From positions 1 through 38,733 of the forward strand of contig JANYDE010000058.1 of the NCBI GenBank assembly GCA_025359915.1: a stretch of 38,733 bases of DNA, read 5' to 3'. This DNA comes from Chamaesiphon sp. 336R_metabinner_41 (GTDB lineage: Bacteria > Cyanobacteriota > Cyanobacteriia > Cyanobacteriales > Chamaesiphonaceae). A program made the position numbers and the translations under genes. The notes under the pieces are model-generated. The model saw only the letters and a program-made list of their open reading frames with translations. It made no database searches and was not told the origin of the DNA. Positions 8,287 through 17,099 of this stretch are shown here, in pieces. Every line of letters begins with the position of its first letter. Position 1 is the stretch's first letter.

Positions 8287-9828
8287 ATGAGCAGCAAAGC
8301 AGAAAAAACATCGAATCATTCACGTCAGCAATCTCGGTCGAATATTTTCTTCCGCAGTCCGCTGCTGTTGAAGATTGTCGCTTGGCTAGGAAGTCTTAGT
8401 TTCCTCGGAAGCACTGGACTTGCTTTGGCAGACATCAAACCGCCCTCTTCTTCTAAAACTGAAGCACCGGAACTGATCCAAGCCTCCGCAGCACCAATGG
8501 CTGGCATTGATGCTGTGAAGCTAGAAGACCAAGAAGCATATGGTCCTTACTTTCCAGTTGCTCAAAAGCCATCTCCAGTTCAACTCAATGTAGCACAACT
8601 TCCAAATCGAGAAGTTCCAGTTGCTGTCGCCCCCGCTGACGCAGTAATTCTGCCAACAGGCACAATTGTTCGTCCGCAACATACAGATGTATTGACCGCA
8701 CACAACTATACAGTTGGGGTCAATGAATCGGCTTCAGAACCAAGTAGATCTGAAGAACTTAACAATATTTCTGCTCCAGCTTCCCGCATTAGTGCAATGC
8801 CAGGTCGGAGTAGGGAAATAGTTAATGTTACAAGCAGTCAGATTCAACCACAATCTGCCATTAGTAAATCGATTCCCAAAACTAGCATTCAAGCAAAATC
8901 CAGTTCGGGACAGCCTATTACTGGCTATCGTTCTGTGCCAAAAGTTGCTAGCATTCCGGTATTACAACGTGTAGATCGATCGAGCGTTAGTATTGCTAGC
9001 ACTCCAGCAGAAACTCAGCGTCCGCGATTCTATCCTCAAGTTGTGCCATTAGCGGGACTAATCCCTAACGTGGTCAAGCCGATGAAGCCTGCGGTAACGG
9101 CTCTACCAGCACCAGTTAGATTGGCACCAATATTACCAACTGTCGCTTCAGCAACAGCTCCAGCAGAAGAGTTTGTTGAAATTCCAGTACCTGCACCGAA
9201 AAATCAGCGAATCGAAGTTCAATCTGTCGCTCACTTACCCCAAATCAGTGAGATGAAATCGGTACCCGCAGTTCCCGCGATACCTAGCGTTCGCCCAGCA
9301 GCGGCAGCTTCGCAATCTCAACCCATTGCCTTTGTCAATATTGGCGCGAATGAGTCCAGAGTAGAATTGGGCTATCCGCTCAGTCGTCCAGCTCCGACCA
9401 CTTCCCGCTTTGGTTGGCGGACACACCCAATTACAGGTAGTCGTCGCTTCCACTCAGGGATGGATATCGGTGCTCCAATGGGCGCACCCGTTGTCGCGGC
9501 TGGCACGGGGATTGTGATGTCCTCCGGTTGGCTCGGTGGTTATGGCAAAGCAATTGTGATTCAACACAATGGTGTCCAGCAGACTCTCTACGGACATCTG
9601 TCTGAAGTTTTTGTCCAACCAGGACAAAGAATCGAACAAGGCACCGTGATCGGACGTGTCGGCAGCACTGGCAACTCTACCGGTCCTCACCTCCACTTCG
9701 AGACACGGGCAGCTACGAATGACGGTTGGGTCGCTGTCGATCCTGGCGACCAAATCGAGTATGCTCTAAACAATCTCCGTCAAGCAGCACCATTTGCACA
9801 ACGGGATTTACCACCTGGATATAATTAG
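8287..9828 (+). CDS. M23 (LytM-type) peptidoglycan endopeptidase
   Basis: A 513-residue exported protein. Basic N-terminus, then a hydrophobic segment at about 25-50 (LLLKIVAWLGSLSFLG) that acts as signal or anchor. Residues 50-355 are a long Pro/Ala/Val/Ser-rich linker of low complexity. The C-terminal M23 domain (about 360-490) has the complete zinc site: HSGMD with His389 and Asp393, and HLHFE with His470 as ligand and His468 catalytic. GHLSEVFVQPGQRIEQG is the family's beta-hairpin. Such enzymes cut peptide cross-links or, with activators, regulate amidases in division. Since all key residues are present, I expect an active enzyme. Own promoter likely in the preceding 86 bases. Confidence 0.9.
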   Translation: MSSKAEKTSNHSRQQSRSNIFFRSPLLLKIVAWLGSLSFLGSTGLALADIKPPSSSKTEAPELIQASAAPMAGIDAVKLEDQEAYGPYFPVAQKPSPVQLNVAQLPNREVPVAVAPADAVILPTGTIVRPQHTDVLTAHNYTVGVNESASEPSRSEELNNISAPASRISAMPGRSREIVNVTSSQIQPQSAISKSIPKTSIQAKSSSGQPITGYRSVPKVASIPVLQRVDRSSVSIASTPAETQRPRFYPQVVPLAGLIPNVVKPMKPAVTALPAPVRLAPILPTVASATAPAEEFVEIPVPAPKNQRIEVQSVAHLPQISEMKSVPAVPAIPSVRPAAAASQSQPIAFVNIGANESRVELGYPLSRPAPTTSRFGWRTHPITGSRRFHSGMDIGAPMGAPVVAAGTGIVMSSGWLGGYGKAIVIQHNGVQQTLYGHLSEVFVQPGQRIEQGTVIGRVGSTGNSTGPHLHFETRAATNDGWVAVDPGDQIEYALNNLRQAAPFAQRDLPPGYN

Positions 9829-9917
9829 ATAACGATCGCTATCTTCAACAGGGTCAGATTGCTAGATCTAAGACGTGGTATCTTGTGATGGTAACGCACA
9901 AAAACTCTATTTACTTA

Positions 9918-9947
9918 TCCTAGTAGCGATCGCTGCTAGGATATTTT
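9918..9947 (+). terminator. Hairpin terminator built on a GCGATCGC core
   Basis: TCCTAG and CTAGGA flank an AGCGATCGCT palindrome, giving an almost perfect self-complementary stem interrupted by one T/G pair, followed by TATTTT. The core is the HIP1 octamer GCGATCGC that is abundant in many cyanobacteria. It lies 90 bases after the M23 peptidase gene and before the DEP-domain gene. Confidence 0.5.
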
Positions 9948-9994
9948 AGATCGAATCAAAAGTTAACTTAGTCCTATTTGGGAAAGAAGGTAGC

Positions 9995-10549
9995 ATGTTA
10001 CTCAAGTTACAAGACGTAAGTTATTGTCAACTTGTACGTCAGTTTGGAAACACCTCAGAAATTGTTATTGGTGTAAACTATCAGGGCAACTTATTTGTTC
10101 GAGGCAATTCTTTTCCACTTCAACAGCGTCAGATCGCCATTACTGAAATGCGTCGTAGTTATCTCGATCCAGAACCTGCGGTAGCTTGTTTACTGGTAGA
10201 AAATGGCGATATTGTGACTATTTGGTATGAGGATAAATACATCATTAAAATAGTCAAAGATGCTGTTGATATTGTTAGCTACTTCAACTTAGCTCAATTA
10301 GTTGCTGAGATGCGATCGCCACAAGGCGTTAAGATTGAGGACCGATCTCGAAGTTTTCGCTTTCCCTATCTTCGCTGTTTTCTCGGTCGAGAAGCGGTCG
10401 ATTGGATGACGAAAAAACTACCGATCGATCGTCCTCATGCTGTTGCCTTGGGGCAGCGATTAATTGATGATAATTGGCTCAGAAATCTCTCGAATAAACA
10501 GCCGTTTGAAGACAACGATCTTTTTTATCAGTTTTCGATGGATAAGTGA
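9995..10549 (+). CDS. DEP-domain protein
   Basis: 184 residues. The C-terminal part, about 110-184, reads as a DEP domain: VKIEDRSRSFRFPYLRCF, then LGREAVDWM, the LGQRLIDDNWL helix and a closing DNDLFYQF. DEP domains are mainly known from eukaryotic signalling proteins, where they bind membranes or receptors. The first 105 residues form no domain I can name; they contain short alternating beta strands (EIVIGVNYQGNLFVRGN). No membrane span or signal peptide. A GAAGG lies 5 bases before ATG as a good ribosome binding site. Function unknown; a signalling or membrane-docking adaptor is a guess. Confidence 0.7.
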   Translation: MLLKLQDVSYCQLVRQFGNTSEIVIGVNYQGNLFVRGNSFPLQQRQIAITEMRRSYLDPEPAVACLLVENGDIVTIWYEDKYIIKIVKDAVDIVSYFNLAQLVAEMRSPQGVKIEDRSRSFRFPYLRCFLGREAVDWMTKKLPIDRPHAVALGQRLIDDNWLRNLSNKQPFEDNDLFYQFSMDK

Positions 10550-10553
10550 GTCA

Positions 10554-10567
10554 GTTGATAGTTGATA
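10554..10567. repeat. GTTGATA heptamer repeat (two units)
   Basis: GTTGATA twice in tandem just after the DEP gene stop codon, followed by a CGACACC-rich stretch. The same heptamer, on the other strand, forms a five-unit array at 31173-31207. Confidence 0.6.
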
Positions 10568-10624
10568 GTTAATTTGGACTTGCCCCGACACCTGACACCC
10601 GACACCCCTACACTCCATGACTCC

Positions 10625-11404
10625 ATGATTCCTCGTGTCTTAGATTTACTTGATTTAGCTTGGGCATTTGGTTTAATTGCGATCTCGATGGGTTTGTTGC
10701 AATGGCAACGAGTTGGCATCGGTGGACAAATGGCTTTAGCTGCTGCTAGATCTATTTTGCAGCTATTGGTGATGGGGTTTGGTTTGCAGGTAATCTGGCA
10801 ATTGGACAACCCGTTGGTGACGGTGGGGGGTATTTGCTTGATGGCAATTGCGACGACAATCGCCACGAGCAACCGGATCGGCGATCGAGTCAAGGGTTTA
10901 CTCCCAATTGTCGGTGGAGCTATCTTCACGGGGCTAATAGTCGCCGTTGGCTACACAATGATAGTAGTAATTAGACCGAGTAGTTGGCATCAGCCGCAAT
11001 ATTTATTGGCTTGTGCGGGGATTTGCTTGGGGTATTTGCTTAATAATACGGCGGTGGCGGGAGAACGCTTGATAACTGAGATCGATCGACATCAAGCCGA
11101 AATTGAAACTCGACTTAGTTTAGGTGCCACTTCCGCGCAAGCGATCGCATCTTATCGACAAATAGCGATTAAATCTGCTTTATTACCAACAATCGATACT
11201 TTAATGGTAGCTGGATTGGTGACGATTCCTGGATTTTTGACAGGGGAATTATTGACGAATATCCAACCAGTTAATGCGGCGGGATATCAGATTGTGGTGA
11301 TGTTTATGGTGATGGCAAGCAATACCATTGCGGCGATTGTTGTAACTGGTGGAATTGTCAATCGTTATTTCAATCAGCATTCTCAACTACAACCGCTAGA
11401 GTGA
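10625..11404 (+). CDS. UPF0014/FetB-like ABC transporter permease
   Basis: A 259-residue integral membrane protein with about seven hydrophobic segments. The Q-rich entry to the second helix, AARSILQLLVMGFGL, and the cytoplasmic loop EIETRLSLGATSAQAI (a coupling-helix-like EtRLsLGAs motif) are family marks. YRQIAIKSALLPTID and PGFLTGELL complete the pattern. E. coli FetB pairs with the ATPase FetA and is linked to iron export. No ATPase gene is adjacent here, so the partner must be elsewhere. The frame is open from a TTG at 10562, but that part is repeat-derived; the ATG at 10625 gives the normal N-terminus MIPRVLDLLDLAW. Confidence 0.85.
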   Translation: MIPRVLDLLDLAWAFGLIAISMGLLQWQRVGIGGQMALAAARSILQLLVMGFGLQVIWQLDNPLVTVGGICLMAIATTIATSNRIGDRVKGLLPIVGGAIFTGLIVAVGYTMIVVIRPSSWHQPQYLLACAGICLGYLLNNTAVAGERLITEIDRHQAEIETRLSLGATSAQAIASYRQIAIKSALLPTIDTLMVAGLVTIPGFLTGELLTNIQPVNAAGYQIVVMFMVMASNTIAAIVVTGGIVNRYFNQHSQLQPLE

Positions 11405-11445
11405 CGTTATAATTCAATCTTAACTTTTAGTTGAATTTTGTAATT

Positions 11446-12570
11446 ATGGCAGCACATAAGAATTTTAGCGTTGTGATGATGTTCTTGGGGCTATCGTTCG
11501 CGGCGGCAAATATTAATAGCAATCCTGCGACTGCAAATACATCGGAAAAGCAGGTTAGATATCATCTAGCTCAAAACTCCCAACGACAAGCTGATGATTT
11601 ATTAATATCTGGCAATCGAAAATTTACAGCAAAAGATTATCCTGGGGCAATTGCTGATTTTACTAGATCGATCGAGCTTAGTCCCAATTTCCAAAAGGCT
11701 TTTTATAATCGAGCAATAACTCGTAATCTAGTCGGCAATATTCAGGGGGCGATTGATGATTATAGTCAAGTCATCAAGTTAGATCCGCAGCATATTAATA
11801 GCTACTTTGCTAGAGCGCATTGTTTGGATGAAATTGGTAATAAGCAAGGAGCAATCGGCGATTTAGATCGGATTATTCAACTCGACTCAAAATCAGTAGA
11901 GGCTTATCTCGATCGCGGAAATATCCTCCACGACTTAGGCGATTTTAAAGGGGCGATTGCTAGCTTTTCTGAAGTTATCAAGCTCAAGCCAGATCGTGCC
12001 GATGCATATCTCAATCGGGGCTTGGCAAAATATAAATTAGCCGATCGAAAGGGTGCGATCGAAGATTATACTCTAGCTATCAAAGCGAATCCTAACTATA
12101 ATCTAGCATATCACAATAGAGGCTGGACAAGAGCTGATTTGGATGACAAGAAAGGTGCCATAGCTGATTACGATCGAGCGATTGAGATCGATCGGACTTA
12201 TTACCTGAGCTATTACAATCGCGGCAATATTCGCCGCAGATATGGCGATCATCTCAGAGCGATTGCTGACTATACTAAAACCATCGAACTCAAACCAGAT
12301 TTTGCGGCTGCGTATAATAATCGATCGCTATCTCACAAAAAAATGAAGGCATTTAAATTGGCAATTAGTGACTGTAACGCAGCCATTAAATTTGATCCAA
12401 ACCTTGCCGAGGCTTATTACAATCGTGCGTTGTCTCGTCGAGAGCTAAAAGACAAATCTGGTGCAATTAGCGATTTTAAAATGGCGGCTAAATTGTATCA
12501 GCAACAGGGTCGTAAAAAGGAGGCGGCAAATGCCCTCAATTTCGTCCAGCAAGTCGAACAGCAAAAATAG
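11446..12570 (+). CDS. Exported tetratricopeptide-repeat protein
   Basis: 374 residues. A signal-like N-terminus (MAAHKNFSVVMMFLGLSFAAA) precedes about nine consecutive 34-residue TPR units covering residues 40 to 370. The units follow the A-Y-x-N-R-G-x-A-x-x-x-x-x-x-x-x-A-I-x-D-Y pattern, with D/N-P turns (LDPQ, LKPD, ANPN). Such arrays form protein-binding solenoids; in cyanobacteria they occur in assembly factors and in many proteins without known role. The upstream TTG at 11431 would add five residues; the ATG is preferred. Nothing nearby identifies a partner. Confidence 0.85.
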   Translation: MAAHKNFSVVMMFLGLSFAAANINSNPATANTSEKQVRYHLAQNSQRQADDLLISGNRKFTAKDYPGAIADFTRSIELSPNFQKAFYNRAITRNLVGNIQGAIDDYSQVIKLDPQHINSYFARAHCLDEIGNKQGAIGDLDRIIQLDSKSVEAYLDRGNILHDLGDFKGAIASFSEVIKLKPDRADAYLNRGLAKYKLADRKGAIEDYTLAIKANPNYNLAYHNRGWTRADLDDKKGAIADYDRAIEIDRTYYLSYYNRGNIRRRYGDHLRAIADYTKTIELKPDFAAAYNNRSLSHKKMKAFKLAISDCNAAIKFDPNLAEAYYNRALSRRELKDKSGAISDFKMAAKLYQQQGRKKEAANALNFVQQVEQQK

Positions 12571-12576
12571 GCTTTG

Positions 12577-13854
12577 CTAAACCACAGCAACCGCGCTATT
12601 TTCCTGGGGACTAACTATCGAAATATAAGGTTCGCTCAGATATTTATCAGCGGCTGTTTGCAACTGATTGGATGTCAGTTGTTGAATGGCAGCGTTAAAC
12701 TGGCTGTCAAAATCCACCCCCAATCCTAATAACTCATACCATCCATAGGTTTGCGCCAATTGTCCATTGGTTTGTTTCCCTAGCGCGTATTGTCCGAGCA
12801 GCTTGTCTTTAGCCGTTTGGAGTTCGGCTACTGACAACGGCTCCATGCACAATCGATCGACTTCAGCGCGTAATCCACTAACAGCAATCTTGGTATTGCT
12901 GGCGGCGGTGCCCATATATACCGCAAAGTGCGAAGTATCCAATCGCGTCGGGTAAAATGAGGATACATCATAGGCTAGCCCTCGTTTTTCTCGCAGTTCG
13001 ACAAACAAGCGGCTAGACATCCCATTGCTCAAATAACTATCGATTAATTTGAGTGCGATGCAGTCAGGATCGTGGACTGCTGGCGCGAGATAACCCAGCA
13101 TCACGATCGCTTGTTGGGTCGATTGATGCTCTACTTGATACTGAGGTGTGGTAGTCACCCGCGCTGGTGCGAGCGTCGGTAGCTCGACTTCTGGTACATC
13201 CCAATCTCCGAATACTTGTGTCACTAAATTGATCGCTTCTGCTGGCGTAATTCGCCCTGCAAGGCTGATAATTAGTCGATCGGGACGAATATGCGTCTGA
13301 TGATAATCAACTAAGTCCTGACGGGTAAATTGCCCCATTGTATCAGCAGTTCCCAGACTCGATCGAGCATAAGCATGTTCGCCATATAGAGCCGTTCGCA
13401 GTTGCCGATAAGCATTATTAAATGGTTGCTCTGTTTGCGATTTAATCGCTTGCAGGATCAACTTCCGTTCTAGCTCAATTTGTGCGGCGGGGAAACTTGG
13501 AGTTCTGAGGATCTCCCCTGCCAACTGAAATATATCTACCAAATCTGACTTAACCGTCTTCAGACTCAGCTTGATATAGTCTGTCGTCGTATCGATACCC
13601 AACCCAGCTCCAACTGATTCTACTCGATCAGCAATTTCCAATGCTGATAATCGTTCCGTCCCCTTCGTCAGTACCGATGTCAACAGTTGCGCCAATCCCG
13701 CCTGTTTGGGTGCCTCCCAGCGACTCCCCGCTGGGATAAAGAATCGCCCAGAAACAATGTCCGCAGTCGGATTGGCGATCGTCAAAACTGTAATACCATT
13801 CGCTAACTGACTACGATGAACTGGGTGATTAATCATTGGTGAGGCTAAAGCCAA
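12577..13854 (-). CDS. M16-family peptidase homologue lacking the zinc motif
   Basis: 425 residues with the two-lobe M16 fold: an N-terminal lobe starting LANGITVLT and a C-terminal lobe beginning near residue 220. In active members the first lobe has HxxEH in GxAHFLEHMxFKGT. Here the matching segment is GLAQLLTSVLTKGT, with Gln56, Thr59 and Ser60 replacing His, Glu and His. The usual downstream zinc-binding Glu is also gone (LILQAIKSQ). The C-terminal Arg/Tyr substrate-positioning motif survives (SRLFVELREKRGLAYDV). Inactive M16 chains normally pair with an active one, like the two subunits of mitochondrial processing peptidase. No active partner lies in this window. An alternative start is Met7. 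Confidence 0.88.
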   Translation of the reverse strand: MALASPMINHPVHRSQLANGITVLTIANPTADIVSGRFFIPAGSRWEAPKQAGLAQLLTSVLTKGTERLSALEIADRVESVGAGLGIDTTTDYIKLSLKTVKSDLVDIFQLAGEILRTPSFPAAQIELERKLILQAIKSQTEQPFNNAYRQLRTALYGEHAYARSSLGTADTMGQFTRQDLVDYHQTHIRPDRLIISLAGRITPAEAINLVTQVFGDWDVPEVELPTLAPARVTTTPQYQVEHQSTQQAIVMLGYLAPAVHDPDCIALKLIDSYLSNGMSSRLFVELREKRGLAYDVSSFYPTRLDTSHFAVYMGTAASNTKIAVSGLRAEVDRLCMEPLSVAELQTAKDKLLGQYALGKQTNGQLAQTYGWYELLGLGVDFDSQFNAAIQQLTSNQLQTAADKYLSEPYISIVSPQENSAVAVV

Positions 13855-13904
13855 GTATAAGTACGCTGTTTACGATCCAAGCTACACCATATCACTCACC
13901 AAAC

Positions 13905-14585
13905 TCAAGACTTCAACAACTGTGGATCCACCAACCAATTTTTAATTGCCAAAATTGCTGCTTGAGTTCGATCTCGGACACTGAGTTTACTCAAAATTGT
14001 ATGAACGTGAACGCGGACTGTACCCGTTGCAATATATAAGACACTCACAATTTCTTGATTGCTTTTGCCCATCGATACTAGAGCTAATATTTCTTGTTCT
14101 CGCTTGGTCAAGACTGTGCTAAATTCAGTCTCAATCGTCGGTAGGATCGGTTTTTCAGGATCTCGAAACGCACTAAAAATTTCATGACTGGCAGTATTAT
14201 CCCACCAGGAAGCTCCAGCCACGATCGATCTGATTGCCAAAACAATCGAGTTGGGAGCCAAACCTTTGAGACAATAACCATTGACATTCGTTGCAATCAA
14301 ATCCTCGATCGACTGTGGCTGACAATTTGAGGTTAAAATTAAAATCCGTAAATGTGGACGGTAGAGCCGCATCTGTTGGCAAGTTTCTAACCCATCAATG
14401 CCCGGTAAGCCAATATCTAAGATCGCGATATCAATCTCCAGCTCGGTTTTGACAAATTCAATCGCTGTTTCACCATCCTCTGCTTCTGCGACAACGATCA
14501 AATCAGGTTCTCGTACCAACCGAGTTGATAAACCCAGCCGAAATAGCTCATCGTCTTCAACTAGCAAAATGCGGATTGTAGACAT
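13905..14585 (-). CDS. NarL/FixJ-type response regulator
   Basis: 226 residues. Receiver domain: acidic pair at 10-12 (EDD), phospho-acceptor Asp57 in AILDIGLPG, Thr85 and Lys107 of the active site. A linker leads to a LuxR-type helix-turn-helix at about 160-215, LTKREQEILALVSMGKSNQE then TGTVRVHVHTILSKLSVRDR. It would bind DNA when phosphorylated. The frame extends to 14678 but the ATG at 14585 gives the normal MSTIRILLVEDD start. It lies 46 bases after the histidine kinase gene on the same strand, so the two are presumed partners. The target genes and signal are unknown. Confidence 0.93.
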   Translation of the reverse strand: MSTIRILLVEDDELFRLGLSTRLVREPDLIVVAEAEDGETAIEFVKTELEIDIAILDIGLPGIDGLETCQQMRLYRPHLRILILTSNCQPQSIEDLIATNVNGYCLKGLAPNSIVLAIRSIVAGASWWDNTASHEIFSAFRDPEKPILPTIETEFSTVLTKREQEILALVSMGKSNQEIVSVLYIATGTVRVHVHTILSKLSVRDRTQAAILAIKNWLVDPQLLKS

Positions 14586-14631
14586 GTTCGGAGAATAAAT
14601 ATGGGAGTGTGTGCTATTACGGATCTTAGTC

Positions 14632-15690
14632 TTAGGCTTCACTCGCTGACTTAGGCAAGGTAAATAAAAAAGTAACACCTCTGGCTACTGTTGCCTCCAC
14701 CTCAATTGTACCGTCATGTGCTCCAATAATCTGTTGTACTAGATATAATCCTAGCCCCGCACTTTTGGAACGACGACCAATTGTACCTTGATAAAATTTG
14801 ACGAAAATATGGGGTAAATCTTCGGCTTTGATGCCTTTGCCGCGATCGATCACTTGCACTAAATATTGATTCGATTTTTCACTAATAGATACTATAATCT
14901 TACTCTGTGGTGGTGATTGATTGATGGAATTGAGCAATAAATTGGTGAATACTCGTTCGAGCTTGTCTGGATCGCATTCTAGTTGACTAGTAGTACTATG
15001 ATCCACCAATTCAATCTGTACCTGACGATTGTGTGCCAGATCTAGCAACCCATCGATCGCATCGCTAGCGATTATTGCCAAATTACTAGTTTGATAATTT
15101 AGATACAAGCCATGATTATCATTGCGACAAGTTTCTAAAATGGTTTGGAGATTATTAATGCTCATTTTGTGAGCGCGACTCATTACCCCCAAAGCATGTT
15201 TTTGGGCAGTAGTAACTTCACCAAAATCACCCACAATGAAAGTATTAATTGTTTCGATCGCACCCAGCAGTGGATTCTGGAGATCGTGGACGAGATTAGC
15301 TGTAAAATCCGTTTTTAATTCGGCTAATCTAGATTGGATGATCAGTTCTGATTGGCAACTGGCGGCCAACTCGCTATAAGTTCTGATTTGAATACTTAGT
15401 ATACAAGAGAAAATCAGAGCTGCAATAGCCAGTATTCGATTGGAAAATGCCACTGGTTCGATCGTTTCTAGTCGTAACGGCTGGTTATCGAAGTAACATA
15501 GTAATGTCAGGATAACAGTGACAACTGTCACCCATTTTCCCCACTGAGTACCGATCCGATAGCTTGCCACTAAAATTGGCACCACATATGCATAACCGAC
15601 AATATATTGATTGGGTATAATTATTTCTAAACTCAGAATGGCAACAACTAAAATCCCGACAATCCAGCGCGGATGATAAATTTTCCCCAT
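14632..15690 (-). CDS. Membrane sensor histidine kinase
   Basis: 352 residues. The N-terminal third has three to four hydrophobic segments (about 8-27, 30-45, 52-66, 84-101) with no sizeable periplasmic domain, suggesting the membrane part itself senses or that this is an intramembrane sensor. Dimerisation/phosphoacceptor helix at about 125-190 with His135 in LVHDLQNPL. ATPase domain: N box FTNLLLNSINQSP, G1 DRGKGI, F box FVKFYQ, G2 GLGLYLVQ. All catalytic boxes are complete. First gene of a two-gene operon with the response regulator. A 600-base spacer lies upstream. Confidence 0.92.
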   Translation of the reverse strand: MGKIYHPRWIVGILVVAILSLEIIIPNQYIVGYAYVVPILVASYRIGTQWGKWVTVVTVILTLLCYFDNQPLRLETIEPVAFSNRILAIAALIFSCILSIQIRTYSELAASCQSELIIQSRLAELKTDFTANLVHDLQNPLLGAIETINTFIVGDFGEVTTAQKHALGVMSRAHKMSINNLQTILETCRNDNHGLYLNYQTSNLAIIASDAIDGLLDLAHNRQVQIELVDHSTTSQLECDPDKLERVFTNLLLNSINQSPPQSKIIVSISEKSNQYLVQVIDRGKGIKAEDLPHIFVKFYQGTIGRRSKSAGLGLYLVQQIIGAHDGTIEVEATVARGVTFLFTLPKSASEA

Positions 15691-16293
15691 AATGTCGTTG
15701 CCTAGCTTAAATCATGTAGTAAATTGTATCTTCAACGGCACGAGAAGAGCAAGTTAACGCTACACACTATTTCATAACTATATCTTTTGATATATATCTA
15801 TACAAATAGTCATCAGCTTGGGTTGTTAAAATTCGCACAATAATTCAATAACTATCGATCTTGTGCCAATGATATATATCAGGGTACGGAAGATAGTAAT
15901 CGCGATCGTACATAGCATAGCAGTAAACTGATATAGGCGTTCAAATTTACGTCAAAGTGTTGCATCAATCTCTACATTAAGATTTAATAGAATATAACTA
16001 AAGCAAGCGAATAATTATCGTTTGCCTCTGGCTCTCAACTTAGCTGGAAGTACACATTCTTTAATTCTGCTCGATAGTTATTTTCTCGAAAAACACTAGT
16101 ATTTATGATTAGATATTTGAAGAGATAATTTCGATCGACAGTACATTGCATGGCGAATTTCGTCAGGGTGGATGCAATGCTGGTCTGTGTGCTGAAGGTT
16201 TGTTGGTCAGTAAACAGTCGAATGTACTTCAAACATCATGATCAGTGGTGAAATCAATGTTTTCAATGTTCGATCGAGGATTAACAAAAGCTA
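15691..16293. other. 600-base spacer, no gene recognised
   Basis: AT-rich spacer between the divergent histidine kinase gene and the broken PATAN gene. A 65-codon minus-strand frame at 16035-16232 is present but has no ribosome binding site and no recognisable family. ATATATC/GATATAT motifs occur at about 15789-15800 and 15870-15880, and could be promoter parts. I see no RNA gene or repeat array. Confidence 0.5.
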
Positions 16294-17031
16294 ATGAGTA
16301 TAAATAATCTGGAGAAAGTCGATCGCAATAATTCCAGCTTTCGAGATCTTATCACTCAGTTCAAAGAAGTCAAAGTACATGCTTTGAGTGGCGATTTGAT
16401 CGTTCTAGTCGAATCTGAGTTTAGTCGGATGTTCTCTTTTAATGCAGGGAAATTGGTGGGGATTAGTGGCGGGATAGATTCAATTGATTGCTGGCACCGA
16501 AATCTCAAAATTGCCAAATTCACGTTAACCCCCGATTTATCGATCGATAATGATGGTAATTAGCAAATACCATTAGAATTGTATGTGTTCGCCCGGAAGT
16601 TGGTAGCAATTGAAGTTTTATTCGATTTGATTCAGATCTGTCAACGTACTAAAAATAAATTGTCCTATCAGTTTATCCTGATCGATTCAAATAATCTCAA
16701 ATCAAATCCAACTTCAACCTTACTAGATATTCAACCAATTTTGGATGAAGTTATTCAATCTTGGCAAGAATGGCAAAATGCTGGATTATCAGAATATTGC
16801 CCAAACTAATTCTTGAATATTCAGGATTATGTACAATTATTAGAACTAATAGATATAAATAATTCACTAGAAATATTACTATCGATCGATGGCAAGAAAT
16901 CGCTGCGAAATTTGGCTGTAGATGCTCAACAAAATTTACTCGACTATACAACTCGACTATTGTCTTTATTGAAAGAGAAAGCGATCTCCCTCTCATCAGT
17001 CCAGATCGATCGAATTGAGAATTTTCGATAA
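16294..17031 (+). pseudogene. PATAN (PatA N-terminal)-like gene with two in-frame stop codons
   Basis: One frame runs 246 codons with only two interruptions, TAG at 16561-16563 and TAA at 16807-16809, and no frameshift. Read through, the product follows the PATAN domain of cyanobacterial PatA/PixG/TaxP1-type regulators. First part: ALSGDLIVLVESEFSRMFSF then NAGKLVGISGGIDSIDCWHR. Second part: LVAIEVLFDLIQICQR and QSWQEWQNAGLSEYCPN. Third part: LSIDGKKSLRNLAVDAQQNL and RLLSLLKEKAI. The receiver domain that normally follows is absent; a terminator lies 10 bases after the final stop. Most likely a decaying gene, though preservation of frame over all three parts leaves readthrough open. The first stop is followed by CAA. 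Confidence 0.7.
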
Positions 17032-17041
17032 ATATTCTACC

Positions 17042-17087
17042 AAAATAATGGCAGGGACAACTCATAAATTGTCCCTGCCATTATTTT
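17042..17087. terminator. Strong bidirectional terminator, 19-bp perfect stem
   Basis: Bases 17042-17060 pair perfectly with 17069-17087 around the loop CTCATAAA. The stem has AAAATAAT at its foot and TTATTTT at the other side, so it has U-tracts in both directions. It lies between the convergent broken PATAN gene (plus) and the ABC-F gene (minus). A related hairpin is at 20412-20445. Confidence 0.8.
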
Positions 17088-17099
17088 AGATATTAAAGG

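Noticed and set aside
10562-10624. TTG-started N-terminal extension of the UPF0014 permease
   Set aside because: The extra 21 codons are read from GTTGATA and CGACACC repeats; the ATG at 10625 matches the family start.
16035-16232. 65-codon minus-strand frame in the 15.7-16.3 kb spacer
   Set aside because: No ribosome binding site, no recognisable family, and composition like the surrounding spacer.
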